Source: Russula earlei
Lineage: Eukaryota > Basidiomycota > Agaricomycetes > Russulales > Russulaceae
NCBI GenBank assembly: GCA_025769875.1
Contig: JAGFNK010000164.1
Span: forward strand, 1-64,000
DNA: 64,000 nt
Reading direction: 5' to 3'
The notes below the pieces were generated by a model, which worked only from the letters and a program-made list of their open reading frames with translations, did not search any database and had not been told where the DNA came from. Shown in pieces: positions 46,090-57,000 of the stretch (its first letter is position 1; every line of letters starts with the position of its first letter). The position numbers and the translations under genes were made by a program.

Positions 46090-46592
46090 TGTCACCGACT
46101 GGGGAAGGTGTCGCTGACAAATCGTTTCATGTGCAAGACGTGCGCACAGAGTCAAGTGAGGCAACGAGCTCTCGCAGAGTTCGGGGATCTCAGTGACAAC
46201 ACAGCGAAGGCTAGTGTGTACCGTGGAGGGGAAAGTCAATGGATAAGTCTTCGCATTCGAAGACTTAAAGAGATAGAAGAGATTTCGCGACGATTGCTTG
46301 ATTCCCTGCAAGCCTACAGTCCAGAAGCTGAATCCAGTGATATTTCACAAGAGAACAAGCTTAAGGCTTGTTCTCTCCTATGGACAGGTTTATATAGACA
46401 ATGTATCCTATATCAAATAGTAGACACAAGGTAATGGTGAGGCAATGGTGAGGCGATCAAAAGTGGAACATGCTGGAAGGTGGTGGTACATGCGAGGCTA
46501 AGTGAGTCATGAAGGCACGCGGGAATTGTAAGGTCTGTCCGGGTAGGCTTGTCCGGTTGCCGGTTCGGTCCGAAGAGCCAGTATCTGTGACA
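46090..46592 (-). repeat. 5' LTR of E3 (family D)
   Basis: Runs TGTCACCGACTGGGG to GCCAGTATCTGTGACA on the plus strand (503 bp); read on the minus strand it starts TGTCACAGATAC. It contains a TATATAAA box (complement near 46390-46397) and a GAGAACAAGC hairpin. It matches both LTRs of E4 closely and the LTR of E5 more distantly. Confidence 0.85.
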
Positions 46593-46946
46593 GATACAAA
46601 AGGAGATGGGACAAAGCTAAGCTTGGGACATTTCCTCAGCTTCTACAGGCACTTAAATACTGTATCTAGCAAGGCTGTCCAGTACTATATGCAGAACAAT
46701 AGATAAATGGTAAGCCAATAGCAAAAAGGGATCAATCAAAAATAGATGAAACATTGGAAAATAAGGTGACAGCTGTCAATCAGTATCAAGGAATGAAATG
46801 GTAACCAAGGCAATGGGGGTGACAATAAGGTGACAGCTGTCAATCAGTATCAAGAGATGAAACGGTAACCAAGGCAATAGGGGTGACAGGAGAAAACAAC
46901 AGTATAGGTGGTTAGTGACAAGTCAACAAGGGGGTAGATCATGACA
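46593..46946 (-). repeat. Partial 3' LTR of E2 (family A) with a tandem duplication
   Basis: Matches the inner part and the ATCATGACA end of the E1 LTR. It carries two tandem copies of a segment of about 65 bp (AAGGTGACAGCTGTCAATCA and onward, starting near 46763 and 46829) where the E1 LTR has one. There is no MITE at the site corresponding to 31531 in E1. Confidence 0.75.
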
Positions 46947-47700
46947 CTGTCCATTTTGATTGGGTTGATCTTGGGGGTCCCTTGGTTGATTCAGAAGCCC
47001 AAGAAGTCGATTTCATGTTATTCAAAGGCACATTTGGATGCCTTTAAAAAGTAGGAGTCCCTTTCAAGTAGGTCAAGAAACTCATGTGTGATTTGTCAAT
47101 GAAGGTGTTCTTCCCCCAATCCTGTGGCTATTGTCACATTGTCTAGGTAATTACAGGTATTCTCAGGGTATTTGAGGAGCCAGGGCTGGAGGGTGTGGTT
47201 CATTGCTCGCTGGAAAGCTGTCAGGGCATTGGCAAAGCCAAAACCCATTACCATGGGGATGAATGTGCCAAACTGGGTCTTGAAGGCTCCCTTGTGCCAG
47301 TCTTCTGGGTGAATCAGGATGTTGTTGTAACCAGCTCTAACATTAAATTTACTAAAGGTGGTCTTGCCCCTTAGACAGTGTAATTGTTCTTCCATGTTTG
47401 GTAGAGCATGATAATCTGGGATGGTGGCATTATTGAGCTTCTGGTAGTCTACTACCATTCATGGGGCAGTGCCATCCTTCTTTTGGACAAAGAAGACAGG
47501 AGATACAAAGTCTGAGATGCCATCCTTGATGAAACCTTTGGCCAGGTCTTCTTGTATTTGTCTTGATAGTTCTTGTTTTTCATTCTGGGGGAGAGGGTAA
47601 GTTTGGCAATCAAGGAATTTGGGGGCATCAGGTTTTAGGGTGATCCAAAAGTCAAGTTCTCCCTGGTTAGGTGGGAGTCATCTGGCGGCTTCTTCCGAGA
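46947..47700 (-). pseudogene. E2 reverse transcriptase fragment
   Basis: Minus strand. VVDYQKLNNATIPDYHALPN (motif 1 region), FSKFNVRAGYNNI, then FQRAMNHTLQPWL and the catalytic box as YLDN rather than YLDD (near 47140), ending in the thumb where it meets the LTR. The D-to-N change removes a catalytic metal ligand. Stops occur upstream (near 47461 and 47685). Confidence 0.8.
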
Positions 47701-47713
47701 AGACTTTCTGATG

Positions 47714-49131
47714 TCATGAGTATTCTGGGGGAATGGAGGTCATTCTGAGGTGTGCCACCCAAACTTTTGGCAACTTTGTCAGAGGTATTGGGGTGAGAAG
47801 GACCCCAAGGTGGTTTCTGAGACATCCAGTGCTCCAATTAACCAGGGGGTTTAATGCCTTCAGGAAGGGGTAACCGAAAATCATTCTATCTTCTCCCAAG
47901 TTTGTGACATAAAAGGTGAGAAGTCAAGTGGTGGGGGCATGTCGTACAGCCATATGGGCATAATGGGTTAACGCTCCACCCTGGTTACTGGTGCCACCTA
48001 CATTGATAATAGGTCTGGGGGTTCTGAGGGTTTGAAGTGGGATTTGTAATTTTCCTACAATTCCTTGGCTGATGAAATTTTCCATTGCTCCACTGTCTAG
48101 GAGTGCTTGTCCAGTCTTTCCATTTGTTGTGATCATAAAAGAAACTTTCATTGAGTTTTCTTTATGTTGAACAATGGTATCTATTTGGGCCTCTGTGCCA
48201 ACTGTCGCACTTTGGCCTAGAGAAAATCCTCTTTGAGGATGAGGTCCCAGATCTTGGCTCATTCTTCAGCTGGCAGGGCTTTCATGTGGGCTACCATAGA
48301 AGCCAGCTCTTCTTCTTTGGGTGGTTCTGGGGTTGCTTCAGTGGTGCAAGCTTTGGAAGTGGTAGGGGTTGAATTTTTGGGGCACTCCTTGCTAAGGTGG
48401 CCCTTTTCTCTGCAATGGAAGCAGCGTCCTTCCTTGGCTAATTGCTTTCTTTCTTCTTCTGTGAGTTTTTTGAAGTTGGACTTGGCAGAGTCCACTTGCA
48501 TTTGGTTGGAGTGATGGGTCCTGTGCTCTGGGGTAGGTAGGGTTTTTCTTCCTTTGAGTTTCTCTCTGATGGTGATAAAATGGCGATGTTGCCTCCTAGC
48601 TTCTTCTTTCCATTCCTGGAGAGTGGTCGGCCAGACGTCCTTGTTGAGAATTGTGGCATAGAGTCCACACTTGAGCCCATTCTTGAAGCTTTCAATGGTG
48701 ATTATATCAGTTTCAGGCCATTCAGTCTTGGCCAAGAGTTGTTTGAAGGTGAAAATGTAGTTGTCTAGGGACTCTTTCATTTCATGTTTGGCAAGGGCTG
48801 CTTGGGCATCTTCCTTTTCCACTGTATTGGTGAATTTAAATGTAAAGTCTGTGACGAAGTTGTTCCACAGGGCTTTGTTGTTTCTGTTGATAGGGTTCTG
48901 GGCCCTATTCACTTTGTTTCTGAGTTCAGTTGCCTGTGAATTGACCCATCCCTCAACCTTTTCTCCTTGAATATAGGAGAGAGCTAGCATGGTTCTTTTG
49001 AAAGGGCTGACCATGACTGCTTTGTTGTCATTGAGGCCCTAATATAGATTGAACTCCATGATAAAGTGTTTTGTTTTATTCCTTTCTCCCATAAACACTG
49101 TTGGTTCTTTACCACTAAGAGTGTCACAAGA
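47714..49131 (-). pseudogene. E2 gag and protease remnants
   Basis: Gag: LSYIQGEKVEGWVNSQ, FVTDFTFKFTNTVEKEDAQA, YIFTFKQLLAKTEW and an intact CCHC knuckle CFHCREKGHLSKEC (near 48415-48374). Protease follows in another frame with ALLDSGAMENFIS (near 48100; E3 has the related ALIDSGATECFIS) and then IFGYPFLKALNP. The 5' end of gag is cut at 49131 by the LTR of E5. Confidence 0.8.
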
Positions 49132-49614
49132 ACCGGTACATTGGACCGGACCAGCAACTGCATAAGCCTACCTGGACATGTCTCAAGTTTCCCACATGTT
49201 TTATGACTTACTTAGCCTCACATGTACCAGACGTTTCCTGCATGTTCCAGTACGATCACCTCACTGTTACCTCATGAGTACTATTTGATATAGTATTCTG
49301 TATGTATATAAGACTGCCATTTGATGAGAACAAGCCTCAAGCTTGTTCTCCTGTGAAATACACTGGATACTCGCTTTGGATCTTGTAGGCTTGCAAGTAC
49401 TCAAGCAATCGTCTCTAAAAGTATCTCAATCCTCTAAGTCTTCGAACGCGAAGACTTATTGTCTCTCTTCCCTATCTGTGGAACATAAGTGCTTTGGCAT
49501 TGTCATCTCCGAGATCCCTGAAACTCACAAAGGACTTAGTGCCTTGCTCGACTCTCTATGTTCGTCTCACATGTGAACCGATTTGTCAGCGACACCACCC
49601 CCCAGTCAGTGACA
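49132..49614 (+). repeat. 5' LTR of E5
   Basis: Starts TGTCACAAGAACCGG and ends CAGTCAGTGACA. The TATA box TATATAAG is at 49305-49312, and GAGAACAAGCCTCAAGCTTG begins a perfect hairpin at 49326-49350. It resembles the family D LTRs of E3 and E4 at both ends (TGTCAC...GTGACA) and in the GTCTTCGAACGCGAAGAC segment, but is diverged elsewhere. Confidence 0.85.
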
Positions 49615-49616
49615 TT

Positions 49617-49627
49617 AGAACAAGCTT
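49617..49627 (+). other. E5 primer-binding site, self-primer type
   Basis: AGAACAAGCTT, two bases after the 5' LTR, is the exact reverse complement of AAGCTTGTTCT at 49339-49349 inside the LTR. That segment begins 34 bases after the TATA box, close to the expected mRNA start. This is the arrangement known from the self-primed Tf1 element of fission yeast. Confidence 0.65.
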
Positions 49628-49695
49628 TCCCTTCGAACCCTTGACCCCAAATGTGTACATACACATCCACCCCTGAATATACTGTTTTCCCCAAA

Positions 49696-51879
49696 ATGAC
49701 TTCTATGGCCAGAGACTGGAGGTTCAAAGGACAAGGAAAACCCACAGAAGAGGGACTGAAGAAACTCAAATGTCCCTTCAAACTGAATCCAGACCTTGAC
49801 AATGCGTTCGTCCCTGAAGCCTTCAGAGAGAATGCCCACTTCCTCAGGGTAGGAGTGAACAATGTACCTTGGACCAGGTACTATGCCATCTACAGAAAGG
49901 CCAAGCTTGGCCTTGGAACCCTCTATGGCATTTGGTTTGAAATCCGACACTGCAAAGACTACTTCGAAGCTTATCACGTCGCACGTCTGGCCCTTGGACT
50001 AGTCAATGACCCTCTCAAGGGTCTTGATATGGAACAACTCATCAAGTCAGGTGAGCCCATTCCAAACTTGAAGAACCTGTCGCATGCCCCAACCCCCAGA
50101 CCCACACCCACTGAACCCATGGAACAAGAGCCTGAAACCACGACACAACTTTTCGTCGTAGCTGACAAACCGGAAGAACCACCTGCACAAGTTCCTTGGC
50201 AACTCACATCATGTTAGGATTCTCATGTCTCCTCGTTCTCATCTGCTTACCTATGCTCTGGTGACTCATTTGTGCTTACTCATCTCTGCTTAGTGATACT
50301 AGGTGTCTTAAGTGACTCACTGGCATGGCTGTATGGTCAGTGGGGAGATGGGTACTGTAGGAGGTTCAAGTCCTGCAGAGTACAGCAGTTCCTTGTTTGT
50401 TGAGATACTGGATACCTAGGAAGTGTATGTCATTGGGATATGACTGTGATTACTATGCGTAGGGATCTCATAGTATAGGTATATGGAAAGTAGTAACTCT
50501 TTTCAAAACAAGAACCATTCATCTTGTTAAAACTCTCTGCACAGTCTATAGGAGAACTCCAAGTGGAAGAGGCCCCTCTCTTCTCTTACATCTATTCTTC
50601 CTGAGATAATATCAAAGGGATCAAAGTTTAGTGCTTGAACTAAATCAAGCAACTCTTCCACTAAGAGTCAGCGATAAGATCAATCTGATCTTAACACATC
50701 GTCCGGGATGGTGCAAGCGTACCCATGCCCCTCCCTATTCCAAGGCTTCGGAGGATGCGGAAGATGACCTCTGAGCCCTGACCCTGACAACTATGACACA
50801 CATGCCGCATACAACCATGACACACGCCCATCCAACAATGGAAAACTCAAAGGCGTTCTGCCGAAGGCCTTCAACGGCAACCGCACGTGCACCCATGCAT
50901 TTCTCACTGTGTTCCAAAGGTTCATGAGAATGAACTTCAACAGCAAGATTGCTCAAAACCCCATCAAGAAATGTGCTTATTTTTTTTATCACTGATGGAA
51001 GGACCTCGCATCAACAGATGGGTCAAAGCGATGGACAAATGGCTCAAAAAAGTCATGCTTGACCCAGATGAAATCCCCTTTGGACTGACTGCTTGGCAGG
51101 CCAAGGAACAACAATTTAAGCAAGCATTCACTGATTATGCCAAATGCAAATGCGCACAAGATCACTTACGCAAACTCAAGATGAAAGAAAACAATCTTGA
51201 TGAGTATATCGCTAATTTTGGATTGCTTGTGTGCCATGAATCACTACACATGGACAATCCGATGGTCATGCACCTCTTTGCATGTGGCCTTCCCAAGCCC
51301 TTTGTCAAAGCCATCATCAGCCAAGAAGACCCCGTTACATTTCAGGAATGGATTTCCAGTGCACAGAAACAACACCAGATCTGGATGCGCAAACATGCGG
51401 TCCTCACCAATCACGCTAACATGCACAACCGCAATGCGAATCCAAACCATCCCTGGGCTCGTCTCTCCACCTGAGGAATGCGCAGCAACGCCACTAACAA
51501 CGCCACTGCACCATGCGCATGCCTTCCACCTCGCAACCCCAACGCGATAGACACCAGCGCCGGTGCGGCATGCAAAGCAATTACTGAAGCCGATAAGGAA
51601 AAACACCACGCTAAAGGCAGGTGTTTCCACTGTTCAAAGCAGGGACACCTTGCCAGAGACTGCCCCATGAAACTGAAACACAAAATGACACACACACGCA
51701 CAGTGGAGGTGACCACCACCACATCCAAATCCTCAATTGTCGAAATCGTCAAGGAAAATGCAACCATCAAAGCCATGAAGGCTGCTAAAGCCCTCTCCCA
51801 AAAAGAAAGGGAAGAGTTCATCAAGATGCTGACTGAAGAAGCTGATACCGATGAGGAAAAGGATTTTTCAGACGCCTGA
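49696..51879 (+). pseudogene. E5 gag, interrupted by a solo LTR
   Basis: The ATG at 49696 opens about 170 codons (RDWRFKGQGKPTEEGL, VGVNNVPWTRYYAIYRKAKL) up to solo LTR F2 (50212-50696). Beyond it the capsid region continues with several frameshifts (FLSLMEGPRINRWV, LTAWQAKEQQFKQAFTDYAK), then an intact CCHC knuckle CFHCSKQGHLARDC (near 51620-51663) and the terminal FSDA stop at 51877-51879. Overall similarity with E3 gag is clear. Confidence 0.8.
50212..50696 (+). mobile_element. Solo LTR F2 inside E5 gag
   Basis: A 485-bp LTR running TGTTAGGATTCTCATG to CTGATCTTAACA. Flanks are CATCA (50207-50211) and CATCG (50697-50701), a 5-bp duplication with one G/A difference. It is the same family as the oppositely oriented F1 at 62723-63268. 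Confidence 0.8.
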
Positions 51880-52189
51880 GCATATCGGCGATCACTTGGG
51901 CCTTAGGTACCAACAATGTATATAAAACTATAAAAAAGTCAATGCAGGTCAACTTGACAATATACATTGGAATCTCAAAAGCCGAAAAGAAAGTCGCATT
52001 AATCGACAGTGGGGCAACCGAATGCTTCATCTCCCCAAAATTAACTAAAGAACTTCAACTAAAACATGAGAGCTATCAATGCCCAGGATAGTAAAAAATG
52101 TCGACAACACTCCTAACCATCTAGGAAAGATTACCCAAGTGGTAGACCTAGAACTAAAACTACTAGGACAAAGGAGTAAACACTAATTC

Positions 52190-52682
52190 TGTCACCGACT
52201 GGGGGCGGTGTCGCTGACAAATTGGTTCACACACGAGATGTGCGCACTGAGCTGAGCGAGACGACGAGATCTCACGAAGATCGGGGATCTTGGTGACAAC
52301 ACAGCGAAGGCTAGTGTGTACCGCGGAGTGAAGAGGAAACAGATAAGTCTTTGCGTTCGAAGACTTGGAGGTTGAAAAGAGGATTCTGAGTCGTTTGCTT
52401 GATTCCCTGCAAGCCTACAGTCCCGAAGCTAGAATCCAGTGATATTCACAAGAGAACAAGCTTAGGGCTTGTTCTCTGTTACTGACAGGTTTATATAGAC
52501 AATTATGTCCTATATCAAATAGTAGACATGAGGTAGCAACGAGACGATCGAGACTGGAACACGCTGGAAGGTAATGGTACATGCGAGGCTTAGTGAGTCA
52601 TACAAACGCGCGGGAATCGTGAGGCTGTCTGGGTCGGCTTATCCGGTTGCCGGTTTGGTCCGAGGGACCGGTATCTGTGACA
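52190..52682 (-). repeat. 3' LTR of E4 (family D)
   Basis: TGTCACCGACTGGGGG to CCGGTATCTGTGACA on the plus strand, 493 bp. Compared with the other LTR it has many TG or CA where the partner has CG, especially in its first 200 bp. Confidence 0.92.
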
Positions 52683-52695
52683 TCACCCCCTTGTT
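52683..52695 (-). other. Polypurine tract of E4
   Basis: Minus strand AACAAGGGGGTGA abuts the 3' LTR; purine-rich and correctly placed for plus-strand priming. The same AAGGGGGT core adjoins the LTR end of the E1 family. Confidence 0.6.
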
Positions 52696-52793
52696 AACGT
52701 CTAAGCAACATAGGGGATAATGGTAGAGTGACAGTGATGGGTATGGAAATGGATTTGGTTGCGAGGGACTCGACATATTTTCTCAGGTTTGCA

Positions 52794-53987
52794 TCATCGA
52801 TGGGGGTTTCTGCAGTGGTCGGATATGTGTCCTTGGCGGTTGCAGAGAATGCAGGTGGTGATCTTGGAGCATTCAAAGGTGTCGTGCCCTCCGTCTTTGC
52901 ACCAAGCGCATCTGTCGGAGAGTCGGGGGGAGAACTGATACCACGGATCAAGGAGAGCTTGTTTAGCGTCCTGATGTTCTTGTTCGGTGAGTTGTGGCAT
53001 GGTTCCGAATAGGACGCGTGGTTCGAGGCGAGCTTTGGCGTTAGCTTTAGCCAATTTGACTTCCGAATCTCTTACTTCCCACATCATGTCGTGGTATCTT
53101 TCTCGAGCGGTGACAAGGGAATTTGCCATCTGTCGTGTTTTCTTTATGGCAAATCGATAGCAACGTACTTCGGCCTCTAGCGACAGATCCTGTTCAAACC
53201 TGAGTGCCTCATCTATCGCTTTGGTGTGTCTGAGGCCTTCTTTGAACAAGAAGGCGTCTTTTTGCGTAAGGAGGGGACGTGGGTAGGGATCAGCTCGAGC
53301 TCGGATAGGGATACGGTGAGTGGGACATCCAGGGCCGTAGGTGGCTAAGAGAGAGGGGAAGCCGTGTGTAAGATCAGGGAGGACGAAGCGAGGGGGGAGC
53401 ATGTCTTCTTCATTTCCCAGGTCTGGAATTAGTAACTCTAGCCCTAGGTCTCCTTCCTCCCATCCTTCTCCAAGTTCTTCCAGTTCTGAGGGTTGTGCGC
53501 GGTTGGTGGTCGGTTGGTAGGCAGGAGGTGGTGTCCTTTCAAGGTTTATTGGGGCGAAGTTTTCGTTTAGTATGACTACGCTTTCGACTTGTTGGATGGT
53601 GGGTGTAGTGATGCGTGGAGGAATTGGAATAGGGTCGGGTGAAGGGGTGCGAACATGATAGGATGGGCTACGAGTCCTTATGGGTGTGTTGGTCCCTCTA
53701 GTGGGGGATCGATTGCCAAAGGCATGTAGTATCGTGGTGAGGGAGTCGTCTTCCCACAGTTCGCGTGCTTGCACAATCATGGCAGCATGTTGCGCAGTGC
53801 ATCGGATGAGTAGTCTGGTGTTGATAGTGGCTGCTGTCGAGGGGGATGGTTCTCTGGACAGTGGTAGATGGATGAGCATAGGAGAATATGGAGGGGTTGG
53901 TACGAGAGTGGCAGTGGAAGAGGTAGGGGAGTTCTGGGTGGATGACATGTTGTAGTGTTTGGGGGTGAAGCGGTAGGGAATGGTCAT
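52794..53987 (-). CDS. E4 third ORF (post-pol): Pro-rich, coiled coil, two CCHC zinc knuckles
   Basis: An open frame of 397 codons from the ATG at 53987, 15 bases after the pol stop. Layout: Ser/Thr/Pro-rich N-terminus (about 1-150), acidic linker (ELEELGEGWEEGDLGLELLI), a globular stretch (PPRFVLPDLTHGFPSLLATY), a long charged helix (about 270-330), then two zinc knuckles CAWCKDGGHDTFEC and CILCNRQGHISDHC at the end. A further 30 or so codons continue in another frame (AETPIDDANLRKYVESLAT) up to the polypurine tract, so the original protein may have been longer. Retained open while pol has decayed. It is not an envelope: no signal peptide or membrane segment. A second nucleic-acid-binding, gag-like protein is the best guess; function is unknown. 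Confidence 0.75.
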   Translation of the reverse strand: MTIPYRFTPKHYNMSSTQNSPTSSTATLVPTPPYSPMLIHLPLSREPSPSTAATINTRLLIRCTAQHAAMIVQARELWEDDSLTTILHAFGNRSPTRGTNTPIRTRSPSYHVRTPSPDPIPIPPRITTPTIQQVESVVILNENFAPINLERTPPPAYQPTTNRAQPSELEELGEGWEEGDLGLELLIPDLGNEEDMLPPRFVLPDLTHGFPSLLATYGPGCPTHRIPIRARADPYPRPLLTQKDAFLFKEGLRHTKAIDEALRFEQDLSLEAEVRCYRFAIKKTRQMANSLVTARERYHDMMWEVRDSEVKLAKANAKARLEPRVLFGTMPQLTEQEHQDAKQALLDPWYQFSPRLSDRCAWCKDGGHDTFECSKITTCILCNRQGHISDHCRNPHR

Positions 53988-54002
53988 TCGTGAATGGTGT
54001 CT

Positions 54003-57000
54003 TTATATCTCAGGTCGTCCAGCCGAAGTGGAGTAGTATTCTTTTAGGAGTTCTGGAGCGTTGAGATCGTAGTGATTAACCCATGAGTCATCTGATGCCG
54101 GGTATCCTTTCCAATGCACAAGGTATTGGAGCTTGCGCGTTCGTCCGAACCTTCTAGTGTCTAGAATCGCTTCAATTTCATATTCTTCCTCGTTTTGATG
54201 GTCAGTGGAGGTCGTGTAAACGGCGTGCCATATTCTTCCATTTCCTTGTAAGGGAGAAGTAGGTTGACATGAAAGACGTTGTGTATCTTCATTGATGGCG
54301 GAAGTTGTAATTGATACGCAACTTTGGAAATTCTTTTTGTGATAGGGAACAGGCCGTATCTTTTGGGCATTAGTTTGCGTGTTCCTCGTGTTTTGAGGTT
54401 CTTCGCTTCTAGCCATACAAGGGTTCCCTCTTCCATTTCTTTGATGTCGGGTTTTAGGGGTTGTTGTTTACGTTCGAGGAGTTGTTGGGCGTCTTGTCTT
54501 GCTTCTTCTAGTTGTTTTAGGCGATTGGTGGATGAGGGTACGTTATTGTCTTCTAGACTGATGTCGATCTGGGGTTTGAATCCCATGAGGAGTTCGTGTG
54601 GTGATCTTCGTGATGTTTCATGTTTCCATGAGTTATGTGCATATTCTGCTAAAGGGAGCATTTTTGCCCAGGAATGTGGGTGAGTCGTGGTCCAGGGTCT
54701 TAGATATTGTTCTAGCCATGCGTTCATCCGTTCTGTCTGTCCATCGGTTTGGGGGTGGAACGCGGTGGACATGTTTTGTTTGATGCCTAGATTTTTACAT
54801 AAGGCCTTCGAGAAGTTTGATGCAAATCGAGGGTCTCTGTCGGAGATGATCCTTTTGGGAACGCCTGAACCAGGGCACGAGGTGTTTCAGATATTCGTGT
54901 GCAACACCTGTTCCATCGATCGTTTTGTTGCATGGGATGAATTTTGTTGCTTTAGAGCATCCTTGATCGACTATGGTAAGGACTGCTATCAAATCCTTCT
55001 GATTTTGGTAGGTCAGTGATCAGATCCATAGGATACATATTGGAAGGGGCCCTGTTCAACGTGTGTGTCGAGTGGAAAGGTCGTGGCTTTCTTTCTGGGT
55101 ATATTGGTCTTGGACTCTTGGCATTTGGCGCAGCCTCTGACGTATTGTTCTACAAATTGTCGTAGTCTGGGTCCTTCATAATGTTGTTTGACTAGGTCCC
55201 AAGTATTTGCTATTCCAGGATGTCCTGCAAAGGGGGTGTCATGGAATTGTCTCAGGATTTCTCGTCGTTTGTCGATTTTGTCTGGTAAGTAAGTTTTTCT
55301 TGCAAAGATTTCAGGTGGTAGTAGTGTGGTTTTTTGTTCTTCTACCCCCTTGTTAAGGTCTTTGCGACGAGAAAGTGTATCGGCGATAGTATGTGTGTGT
55401 CCAGGGACGTGTTCCATAGTGATGTTAAAATCTTGCATGTATTGCATCCATCTGGCTTGTCGTCCCGTTAATTTCTGTGGTTCTTTAAAATATGTGAGGT
55501 TTTTGTGATCGGTTCTTATTCTAACTGGTTTATCGGCTCCTAGGAAGAATGGTCGTCCACTTTTCAGTCCAAAGATCACTGCTGCTAATTCTTTGTCGTG
55601 GGCATCGTAGTTTCTTTCTGCATCTAGCAACGTTCTAGAGTAATATGCGATTGGGTGTAGGCCGTCTTCATATTCTTGAGATATGACTGCTCCTACAGCG
55701 AATCCTGATGCATCAGTGTCCATTATGAATTGTTTCGTCCAGTCTGGGGTGCAGAGTATCGGATAGGATATGCAAGTTTCTTTTAGGATTTGAAAGGCTT
55801 GATCTTCTTTTGTCGTCCATTCCCATTGTTTGTTCTTTTTTGTTAGATCGTTTAGCGGTCTGGCTTTTATTGAAAAGTTAGGTATAAAGTTTCGGTAGAA
55901 GTTACAAAATCCTAGGAAACTTCTGACTTCCTTTAACGTTGATGGTGTTGGCCAATCTTTAATTCCTTTGACTTTGACGGGGTCCATGGTTATCTTGCCT
56001 TCTCCTATGATTACTCCGAGGTATTCCACTTTTGTTTTGTGAAATTGACATTTCTCCGGCTTGAGGTAAAGATTGTGTTGTTTTAGTTTGGACAGTATGT
56101 GGTTGACTTTGGATGTATGTTCCGTTTCGTCATTTTTTGTAGCAATGATGATGTCGTCCATGTAAATCTTTAACCACCCTTGTGCGAGTTCTTCTTGGAA
56201 AATGTCATCCATCATTGTTTGGAAGGTAGCCGGGGAGTTTGTCAATCCAAAGAACATTACTGTGGGTTCGAACAGTCCATCGCTGGTCTTGAAAGCTGCT
56301 TTCCATTCGTCTCCTTCTTGATTCGAATGTTGTTGTAGCCCCATCTAACGTCAAATTTGGTAAAGAGTTCTTTTCCTGCTAAGGCGTGAATGAGTTCTGG
56401 GATCAATGGCAGTGGGTATACATTAGGTATTGTCCATTTGTTTAAGTTCCTATAGTCTTGTACTGGTCGGAATTTACCATCCTTCTTTTTTATAAGGAAG
56501 AATCCACTGGCGTATGGCGAGTTAGACCTTCTTATCCATTTAAGTCGCAAGTTTTGTTCGAGGAATTTTCCCTGTTCTTCCTTTTCTTTAGGTGAGAGGG
56601 GGTATACTCTGCAATTGATCGTTGTCGGGGCGTCTTGTTTTAGGTCGATGGCGTGATCCCATTTTCTTGGTCCAGGAAATCTTTCTGATTCTTGTTCCAT
56701 AAACACCTGTCCGTATTGGTGGTATCGATGAGGGACTATCTCTTGCCAAGTTTTTGGTTTTTCCTGCATTTGTGATTCTGCCAATTGTTGTGCGATGGTG
56801 GTTTTGCATAATCGGGTTTGCAGCCATAATTCATTCGCCTTCTTCCCAGTCTCTTAGTGTTTTGATCCAAGCTGGAGTTTCTTGGTTTCCCTTGAGAGTG
56901 ATTCTTCCCATGATGGTTCCTTTAGACCAATTTATTCTTGGATTAGTCGACTCCAGGAATGGATATCCCAGGATGATGTCGTCTTGTCCTATGTCTGCGA

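Larger units (their letters stand above)
39055..46592 (-). mobile_element. E3: chromodomain Ty3/gypsy element, 3' end lost
   Basis: Minus-strand element with a 5' LTR (46090-46592), self-primer-type PBS, gag, overlapping pol and a third ORF. A solo LTR (C3) interrupts the RT. The 3' end is cut inside the third ORF at 39055, where LTR C2b starts, so the 3' LTR is absent. Compared with E4 and E5 its frames are the best preserved, but it has a premature stop in gag and a one-base shift in RT. Confidence 0.85.
46593..49131 (-). mobile_element. E2: internally deleted gypsy element of the E1 family
   Basis: Minus-strand remnant. Gag (49131-48245) and protease (48262-47700) are followed by RT up to 46947, which joins directly to a partial family A LTR (46593-46946). 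RNase H, integrase and the third ORF are missing, so a deletion fused RT to the 3' LTR. The left edge is the E3 5' LTR and the right edge is the E5 5' LTR; both appear to interrupt E2. Confidence 0.8.
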
